DNA of 17,434 bases from Candidatus Woesearchaeota archaeon (GTDB lineage: Archaea; Nanobdellota; Nanobdellia; Woesearchaeales; ARS49). Every line of letters starts with the position of its first letter. The stretch's first letter is position 1. Under the pieces are notes generated by a model that worked only from the letters and a program-made list of their open reading frames with translations, ran no database searches and was not told where the DNA came from. Location of the stretch: contig JAHWHT010000010.1 in assembly GCA_019323135.1 (NCBI GenBank), forward strand, positions 1 through 17,434, in the 5' to 3' direction. A program made the position numbers and the translations under genes. This document shows positions 13,504 through 17,434 of the stretch, piece by piece.

Positions 13504-13551
13504 ATGGCTAAAAAGAAAAAAGCTGCGGCAACCGCAAAAAAGAAAAAATAA
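13504..13551 (+). CDS. 15-residue Lys/Ala peptide ORF
   Basis: ATG 13504 to TAA 13549-13551 encodes MAKKKKAAATAKKKK. The Shine-Dalgarno is exceptional: GAGGTGA (13488-13494), 7 of 7 against the usual archaeal 16S tail, 9 nt from the ATG. A TATA box lies upstream and a T7-A-T7 tract downstream. The peptide resembles the basic tails of archaeal nucleic-acid-binding proteins. It may be a genuine micro-protein, a leader peptide, or the remnant of a longer Lys-rich gene. In the same frame, after the TAA, further codons read GGLRMKLHLMGD, stop (TAG), DDEVQDEDYD, stop. Confidence 0.4.
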   Translation: MAKKKKAAATAKKKK

Positions 13552-13633
13552 GGAGGTCTGCGCATGAAACTGCACCTGATGGGAGATTAGGATGATGAAG
13601 TTCAGGATGAAGACTATGATTAGTCTGCTTTGA
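13552..13633 (+). other. two further tiny ORFs with Shine-Dalgarno sequences
   Basis: GGAGGT (13552-13557) lies 6 nt before ATG 13564, which opens an 8-codon ORF (MKLHLMGD, TAG at 13588-13590). Its end contains GGGAG just before ATG 13592, which opens a 13-codon ORF (MMKFRMKTMISLL, TGA 13631-13633). Neither is convincing as a protein alone. They are recorded because each has a ribosome site and they follow the 15-codon ORF on what looks like one short transcript. A decayed gene or a structured RNA are equally possible. Confidence 0.25.
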
Positions 13634-13648
13634 TTTTTTTATTTTTTT
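13634..13648 (+). terminator. T-tract terminator of the short unit
   Basis: T7-A-T7 on the plus strand (13634-13648) directly after the last tiny ORF. Such tracts end archaeal transcripts. It is A-rich when read on the minus strand and so would not serve the channel gene that ends at 13654. Confidence 0.6.
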
Positions 13649-13653
13649 AATAT

Positions 13654-14565
13654 TTACCTTGCCCTTCCTTTTGGAAACCCTACTTTTTTAGGGTTTTTCT
13701 TGAAAAATTGTATTACTTCTGCTGTTATGTTCGTAGTAATTTCAGACTGTTCATCAGGATGCACTGGAAAAGTTGCCCGCAGTTCTATCCAGCTCTGCAC
13801 AGAAGTCAAGTTAAAATTAATCAGTTTGAAATCTTCTTTTTTCACATCAAAGAAATGAAGCATTACTTTGTACCTTGTAAGCATATCTTCTTTATATTTT
13901 TTTAAGTTTTTCTTGATCATCGTCTCTATGTTTTTCATCACAAACCCAAAATCAGTATCATACGTCAATTGAAATGGAATATCCACCCAGATATATGGAA
14001 AATATTTAGAGTAATTAGAGAGCGGAGCTGTAAGCAATAATGAATTAGGAAAAGTGACAAGCCTTCCGCTCGGCAGGTCTGAAGCAATATACTCTCCTCC
14101 AACTTCTCGTACTTTTGTACGAAGAGGAGTTATATCCAGTACATCTCCTTTAAAATCATTTATTCTAATCCGGTCTCCTTCTTTATACACCTGACCCATT
14201 ATAAGATATAGCCAGCCCATAAAATTTACTATGGGTGTCTGAAAGATGAATGCTAAAGCCGCTGCAACAATACCTACAGAGATACTTGCAGTAATTAATT
14301 TGTCCTGGAATATGAAAAAAATCACTATGCAGGTTCCAAAGAAAAGAGTATAATGCGCGATTCTTATTAGCGAAGAATGCTTTAGGTACATGCTTGCAAT
14401 TTCTGAAAAAGTAAGCGCAAGCAAAATCGCGAGCAATGAATGGAATATGTGTGAAGTCATCTGTGTCCACAGAATGTAATTCTGCATCGGTCCTGCAATT
14501 CTTAAGATAAGCAGGACTGCAAATAAGAATATGTAAATAAGTATCCAACTCCCCTCTTTTTTCAT
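13654..14565 (-). CDS. MscS-family mechanosensitive ion channel
   Basis: 303 aa from ATG 14565. TM helices lie near 6-24, 39-59 and 68-87. The pore-lining TM3 region (93-124) reads SISVGIVAAALAFIFQTPIVN, followed by GWLYLIMG. The beta-domain has GDRIRINDFKGDVLDITPLRTKVRE (130 onward) and the hallmark GRLVTFPNSLLLTAPLSNYS (167-186), then an alpha/beta C-terminal domain. It is a membrane channel opening under tension to release solutes during hypo-osmotic shock. The frame extends to an ATG at 14664, adding 33 residues. I prefer 14565 because a TATA box ends 22 nt before it, matching other genes here, and because the longer form would run into the divergent gene's promoter. Neither start has a Shine-Dalgarno. 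Confidence 0.93.
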   Translation of the reverse strand: MKKEGSWILIYIFLFAVLLILRIAGPMQNYILWTQMTSHIFHSLLAILLALTFSEIASMYLKHSSLIRIAHYTLFFGTCIVIFFIFQDKLITASISVGIVAAALAFIFQTPIVNFMGWLYLIMGQVYKEGDRIRINDFKGDVLDITPLRTKVREVGGEYIASDLPSGRLVTFPNSLLLTAPLSNYSKYFPYIWVDIPFQLTYDTDFGFVMKNIETMIKKNLKKYKEDMLTRYKVMLHFFDVKKEDFKLINFNLTSVQSWIELRATFPVHPDEQSEITTNITAEVIQFFKKNPKKVGFPKGRAR

Positions 14566-14587
14566 ATAAGCAAAATAGGCAGTCTGG

Positions 14588-14595
14588 TTTTTAAA
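14588..14595 (-). promoter_or_regulatory. TATA box of the MscS gene
   Basis: TTTAAAAA on the minus strand, ending 22 nt before ATG 14565. It implies a leaderless transcript and the shorter MscS start. Confidence 0.5.
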
Positions 14596-14648
14596 TCTTT
14601 TGGTGAATACCTGCAAATCTTTTATCTTTAATCTATTCTCCCAAACCT

Positions 14649-14656
14649 TTTTATAT
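14649..14656 (+). promoter_or_regulatory. TATA box of the 142-aa gene
   Basis: TTTTATAT on the plus strand, ending 22 nt before ATG 14679. The in-frame ATG at 14655 lies inside this box and so cannot be on the transcript. Confidence 0.6.
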
Positions 14657-14678
14657 GGTCCCATTATCCTTATTCTCG

Positions 14679-15107
14679 ATGAGTGAAGGGGAATTTGATT
14701 TTTTGGATATAGACCTAGATGATTTTATAGATATTCAGTTAGCAAAATTAAATGGTGCAGATCCTTTTTATGACTCTCCGCCCGGGGAAATACCTTCTAG
14801 GATTTATATTGCTAACGCACTTGAGTTAGCTGATAGGACGCGGAATGGATTTTATACTGTTGTTACAAGGAGTGTTAAGAATGCGGATTCTGTTTTAATG
14901 AGTGCGCTTTTAGGGATGTATATCGAGAGTAATTCTAGAAACAATTGCAGTATCTGGTATCAGCACACAGTTTGGGATAATTTTGGAGAAAAATCAGGTA
15001 CTAAAGTCGGAAGAAGAGCAGACATTCTTTTCAAGTCAAATGATTTTGATTCTGCTTTAGCATGGCACTACAAGGCTTTGAAACATTTGAATGATTCAGG
15101 ATTCTAA
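14679..15107 (+). CDS. hypothetical protein, 142 aa
   Basis: No family recognised. The N-terminus is very acidic (MSEGEFDFLDIDLDDFIDIQ). The rest is probably alpha-helical, with SRIYIANALELADRTRNGFYT (40-60) and a C-terminal RADILFKSNDFDSALAWHYKALKHL (113-137) that resembles one TPR/MIT-like helical pair. There is no signal peptide or TM helix, so it is probably cytosolic. The start at 14679 is chosen by the TATA spacing; an in-frame ATG at 14655 would add eight residues but falls within the box. It diverges from the MscS gene and its stop overlaps the convergent Nudix gene by 4 nt. Confidence 0.7.
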   Translation: MSEGEFDFLDIDLDDFIDIQLAKLNGADPFYDSPPGEIPSRIYIANALELADRTRNGFYTVVTRSVKNADSVLMSALLGMYIESNSRNNCSIWYQHTVWDNFGEKSGTKVGRRADILFKSNDFDSALAWHYKALKHLNDSGF

Positions 15108-15616
15108 ACTATATCCTTTATTTCCATAAATTTGTCAAATCCTATTAAGAAAACTGGTGTGAACTCTTTGTCATCGTCTTTTATTCTCTGTCTTAAATCA
15201 TCAATCGGAACAAACTCACCAGATACAACTTCATCATTGTCTATTTTTATAGGCCCGTCATAATCTAACAGATACGCAGTGATTAATTCGTGTTCGTTCT
15301 CAAACAGTACTTTAAAGCGCATGATTTCTTTCAGGTCATCAGCAGTAACTTCTATCCCTAGCTCTTCTTTTAGCTCCCTGATTGCTGCTTCAATGCATTT
15401 CTCTCCAGAAAGAACATGTCCAGTTATTCCGCCTTCATAAAGTCCAGGAAAGGTATCTTTACTGTCGCTTCTTTTCTGAACAAATAGATCTCCTTCAGCA
15501 TTAAGTATGAATATCTGTATTCCTTTATGCCTTAACTTCTGCTCATGACATTCTTCTCTAGAAGCTGTTGCTATAATTTCGCTATTCTCATCTACAACGT
15601 CTAAAATTTCACCCAT
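15104..15616 (-). CDS. Nudix hydrolase, Idi/YfcD-like
   Basis: 170 aa. The Nudix box is complete at 66-88: G66, E72, REL (80-82), EE (84-85), G87, fitting G-x5-E-x7-REU-x-EE-x-GU. The N-terminal EILDVVDENSEIIATASREE and HKGIQIFILN (30-39), then VQKRSDSKDTFPGLY (46-60), is the layout of the YfcD/isopentenyl-diphosphate-isomerase-like branch. A true type 1 IPP isomerase uses specific Cys and Glu ligands. Here the Cys region is ECHEQKLRH and no TNTCCSHP-type motif appears, so a pyrophosphohydrolase of unknown substrate is more likely. It ends in TAG. ATG 15616 lies 22 nt after a TATA box. Confidence 0.9.
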   Translation of the reverse strand: MGEILDVVDENSEIIATASREECHEQKLRHKGIQIFILNAEGDLFVQKRSDSKDTFPGLYEGGITGHVLSGEKCIEAAIRELKEELGIEVTADDLKEIMRFKVLFENEHELITAYLLDYDGPIKIDNDEVVSGEFVPIDDLRQRIKDDDKEFTPVFLIGFDKFMEIKDIV

Positions 15617-15638
15617 AATACTGGTGTTTAGAAAGTAG

Positions 15639-15646
15639 TATTTATG
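15639..15646 (-). promoter_or_regulatory. TATA box of the Nudix gene
   Basis: CATAAATA on the minus strand, preceded by GAAAAG (BRE-like) and ending 22 nt before ATG 15616, predicting a leaderless mRNA. Confidence 0.6.
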
Positions 15647-15662
15647 CTTTTCTATAGTGGTA

Positions 15663-15762
15663 TGTGCATATCGCCTAGCGAAGTTCTGTAACCTGCGCTG
15701 CGATTCAAGATAAATCTGGAATATAATCGATATCAGAAACCAAACGAAGCGTGATATGCACA
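15663..15762. other. structured element bounded by a 10-bp inverted repeat
   Basis: TGTGCATATC (15663-15672) is the exact reverse complement of GATATGCACA (15753-15762). The stem extends by GC/GC across a 2-nt bulge. Inside, ATTC-a-AGA and TCT-g-GAAT make a small hairpin, and CTGCG occurs twice in tandem. There is no ORF of note, and it fits no tRNA, C/D-box or H/ACA pattern I could draw. It lies 18 nt downstream of the uS10 stop and upstream of the Nudix promoter. It could be a small RNA, a 3'-UTR structure of the uS10 transcript, or a protein-binding DNA repeat. Confidence 0.45.
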
Positions 15763-15780
15763 GGTTATAGTGTAAAAGAA

Positions 15781-16092
15781 TTATGCGTCTAACATTTCTA
15801 TTTCAATGTTAAGACCTTCAGGAATAGGAACTCTCATAACCAATCTAAGCGCTCTCTCATCAAGACCTAAATCAATTAGTCTTTTGTGTATTCTCATCTC
15901 AAATCTTTCAAAGGTTTCTGCGCCATTACCGCAAGGTGTTTTTCTTGTGGTAAGTTTCAATTTCTTTGTTGGCAAAGGAATAGGACCTCTCATGTAGACT
16001 CCAGTCTTCTCTGCTATGTCCTGTATGTATTCACAAGTCTGATTCAGCTTGTCAATATCTATGCTTGCCAGTTTTATTCTTGCTTTTTGCAT
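15781..16092 (-). CDS. rpsJ: 30S ribosomal protein uS10 (S10)
   Basis: 103 aa, archaeal length. Recognisable features are ARIKLASIDIDKLNQ (4-18), the extended loop GVYMRGPIPLPTKKLKLTTRKTP (with the tip that enters the 30S head) and HKRLIDLGLDERALRLVMRVPIPEGLNIEIEM at the C-terminus. It is part of the small-subunit head near the A site. It lies 60 nt downstream of the EF-1-alpha gene in the same direction, the classic archaeal order, with a hairpin/T-tract between. No Shine-Dalgarno is visible; a T/A-rich TTTATTTATTA about 24 nt upstream of the ATG could give an extra leaderless start. Confidence 0.97.
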   Translation of the reverse strand: MQKARIKLASIDIDKLNQTCEYIQDIAEKTGVYMRGPIPLPTKKLKLTTRKTPCGNGAETFERFEMRIHKRLIDLGLDERALRLVMRVPIPEGLNIEIEMLDA

Positions 16093-16124
16093 TTTCTCTG
16101 TAGTTGGTGGTGATTGTAATAAAT

Positions 16125-16154
16125 AAAAAAAATTAAATTCGCTTTAAGCGAATT
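16125..16154 (-). terminator. hairpin and T8 tract between EF-1-alpha and uS10
   Basis: On the minus strand AATTCGC-TTAAA-GCGAATT (16136-16154) overlaps the EF-1-alpha stop codon and is followed within three bases by eight T (16125-16132). It looks like a terminator or attenuator that would lower uS10 read-through relative to EF-1-alpha. Confidence 0.7.
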
Positions 16155-17434
16155 ACATCTCTTTCTTTACCAGATCTATGCACATGCCTGCAGCTACAGT
16201 CTGACCAGAGTCTCTAATCGCGAATCTGGACATCTGAGGTATTTCTTTCTGCTTCTCGATGCACATTGGCTGTACCGGTTTAATCTTTACGATTGCTGCT
16301 TCCCCATTCTTCAAGAAGTCTGGGTTTTCTTGCAGTGTTTCGCCGGTCTGCGGATTGATTTTCTTTTCAATTGCAGTTATCTGGCACGCAATCTGTGCTG
16401 TGTGGATGTGGAATACTGGTGTGTATCCTACGGTCACAACAGTTGGATGGTTTAAGACAACTATTTGTGCTGTGAATTCAGTTGCTACTGTTGGAGGTTT
16501 GTCTGTTGTTCCTAATACATCGCCTCTTGCAGCATCTTTTACGCCGATTCCTCTGACGTTGAATCCTACGTTGTCGCCTGGTCCTGCTTGATTAACAGCA
16601 GAGTGGTGCATCTCAATTGTTTTTACTTCGCCGCTTACACCTTTTCCTTCTCTTCCAGGAACAATTATAACTTTGTCGCCTACTTTCATGACGCCTGTTT
16701 CAATCTTTCCAACTGGGACTGTTCCGATACCTTTGATGTTGTATAGGTCTTGGATTGGTAGTCTCAATGGTAAGGTTGTTGGTTTTTCAGGTTCGCTTAG
16801 CTGGTCTAGAGCTTCCATCAAAGTTGGTCCTTTCCACCATGGCATTTTGTCTGATTTTTTGACAACATTGTCGCCGTGGTATGCGGATATTGGCAAGAAT
16901 TGTACTTGCTCGTCTTTGTATCCTACTGACTTAAGCAGTGCTGCTACTTCTTTTTGTACAGCTTCATATTTTGCTTGGTCAAAGTTTACTGTGTCGATTT
17001 TGTTTACTGCTACAATCATCTGTCCGACGCCCAAGGTTCTTGAAAGGAATGCGTGCTCTTTTGTTTGAGCCATAACTCCTTCGGTTGAGACAACAAGTAC
17101 TGCTGCATCTGCTTGTGATGCTCCTGTAATCATGTTCTTGATAAAGTCTCTGTGACCTGGTGCATCAATTATTGTGAAGTAGTATTTATCTGTATCAAAC
17201 TTCTTGTGGCTCAGGTCGATTGTAACTCCCCTTTCCTGTTCTTCTTTCAGGTTGTCCATTACGAATGCGAATTCAAATCCGCCTTTACCCAATGCCTCTG
17301 CTTTTTCTTTTAGTTTTCTTAATTCTTGTTCTGGCAATGCTCCGCTATCGAACATTAATCTACCTACGCTTGTTGATTTACCGTGGTCAACGTGTCCGAT
17401 GAATACCAGGTTCATGTGTGGTTTTTCTTTAGCC
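16153..17434 (-). CDS. tuf: translation elongation factor 1-alpha (start codon cut by window end)
   Basis: The frame reads (M)AKEKPHMNLVFIGHVDHGKS. The last in-window base is the third base of the expected ATG, so all but two bases of the gene are present (about 426 aa, normal length). G1 is GHVDHGKS, G3 is DAPGHRDF, and G4 is NKID. Switch I carries EEQERGVTIDLSHKKF. Domains 2 and 3 follow, with TVPVGKIETGVMKVGD and RFAIRDSGQTVAAG at the end. The GTPase delivers aminoacyl-tRNA to the ribosome. An ATG at 17415 is internal (MNLVF). The gene precedes uS10 in the usual archaeal order. Confidence 0.98.
   Translation of the reverse strand, partial: AKEKPHMNLVFIGHVDHGKSTSVGRLMFDSGALPEQELRKLKEKAEALGKGGFEFAFVMDNLKEEQERGVTIDLSHKKFDTDKYYFTIIDAPGHRDFIKNMITGASQADAAVLVVSTEGVMAQTKEHAFLSRTLGVGQMIVAVNKIDTVNFDQAKYEAVQKEVAALLKSVGYKDEQVQFLPISAYHGDNVVKKSDKMPWWKGPTLMEALDQLSEPEKPTTLPLRLPIQDLYNIKGIGTVPVGKIETGVMKVGDKVIIVPGREGKGVSGEVKTIEMHHSAVNQAGPGDNVGFNVRGIGVKDAARGDVLGTTDKPPTVATEFTAQIVVLNHPTVVTVGYTPVFHIHTAQIACQITAIEKKINPQTGETLQENPDFLKNGEAAIVKIKPVQPMCIEKQKEIPQMSRFAIRDSGQTVAAGMCIDLVKKEM

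Noticed and set aside
13504..13620. Read-through of in-frame TAA/TAG codons (for example pyrrolysine at TAG) giving one basic-to-acidic protein
   Set aside because: The first interruption is TAA, and TAG is used as the ordinary stop of the wHTH and Nudix genes in this window, so recoding is not supported.
13590..13633. C/D-box guide RNA based on ATGATGA at 13592
   Set aside because: No properly spaced CTGA D/D' boxes or C' box follow, so the match is probably chance and overlaps a tiny ORF start.
14655..14678. Upstream ATG 14655 as start of the 142-aa protein
   Set aside because: That ATG overlaps the TATA box, so it would not be on the transcript.
15663..15762. Degenerate tRNA downstream of uS10, a position where archaea often have one
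   Set aside because: No T-loop, anticodon stem or CCA-proximal acceptor could be drawn on either strand.
16259..17068. Open frames on the plus strand opposite EF-1-alpha
   Set aside because: They are antisense to a fully conserved gene and have no ribosome sites or recognisable domains.
1..17434. CRISPR array, transposase, or toxin-antitoxin and other defence genes
   Set aside because: No regularly spaced direct repeats, no transposase or nuclease motifs, and no paired small toxin/antitoxin genes were seen.

Overview
The window reads as a stretch of an AT-rich archaeal chromosome. Translation elongation factor 1-alpha and ribosomal protein uS10 are of the archaeal type, promoters are TATA boxes (TTTATAAA and variants) rather than -35/-10 pairs, the wHTH regulator and the S-layer-like (COG1361-type) protein are archaeal families, and genes are tightly overlapped. 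Short genes, Lys-rich proteins and the compact sugar pathway would suit a small-genome (DPANN-like) lineage, but that is inference. Both ends cut through genes: a CBS-domain protein at the left edge and EF-1-alpha at the right, whose start codon straddles the last base.

Left block (2-6203, + strand): one tightly packed operon of eight genes, most joined by 4-nt ATGA overlaps. It encodes a CBS-domain protein, a PfkB-family sugar kinase, a LacD/YihT-like class I aldolase, RpiB, a divergent ribulose-phosphate 3-epimerase homologue, a thioredoxin-reductase-like flavoprotein and the two halves of a split transketolase. This is a non-oxidative pentose phosphate pathway without transaldolase. The kinase plus aldolase could close the gap through a bisphosphate route.

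Middle (6204-9947): two overlapping paralogous secreted proteins on the minus strand share an RskA-like C-terminal domain. Then come a type II tRNA-Ser(CGA), a minus-strand pair (seven-helix membrane protein and wHTH regulator), a secreted repeat protein with a Met/Gly-rich tail and its own hairpin terminator, and a 42-codon ORF.

Right-middle (9948-13257): an ABC efflux-type operon with a MacB/LolD-like ATPase, a membrane-anchored extracellular beta-domain protein and a MacB/FtsX-like permease. It is followed by about 400 bases without a conventional gene. That stretch carries several hairpins (two mutually exclusive), a good TATA box, a very strong Shine-Dalgarno before a 15-codon Lys/Ala ORF, and a T-tract.

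Right (13654-17434): an MscS-family channel diverges from an unrecognised 142-aa gene, followed by an Idi/YfcD-like Nudix hydrolase, a roughly 100-nt inverted-repeat-bounded element, uS10 and EF-1-alpha.

A recurring theme is a TATA box ending 22-23 nt before the start codon of operon-leading genes, which predicts leaderless mRNAs. The tRNA gene shows nearly the same spacing to its mature 5' end.
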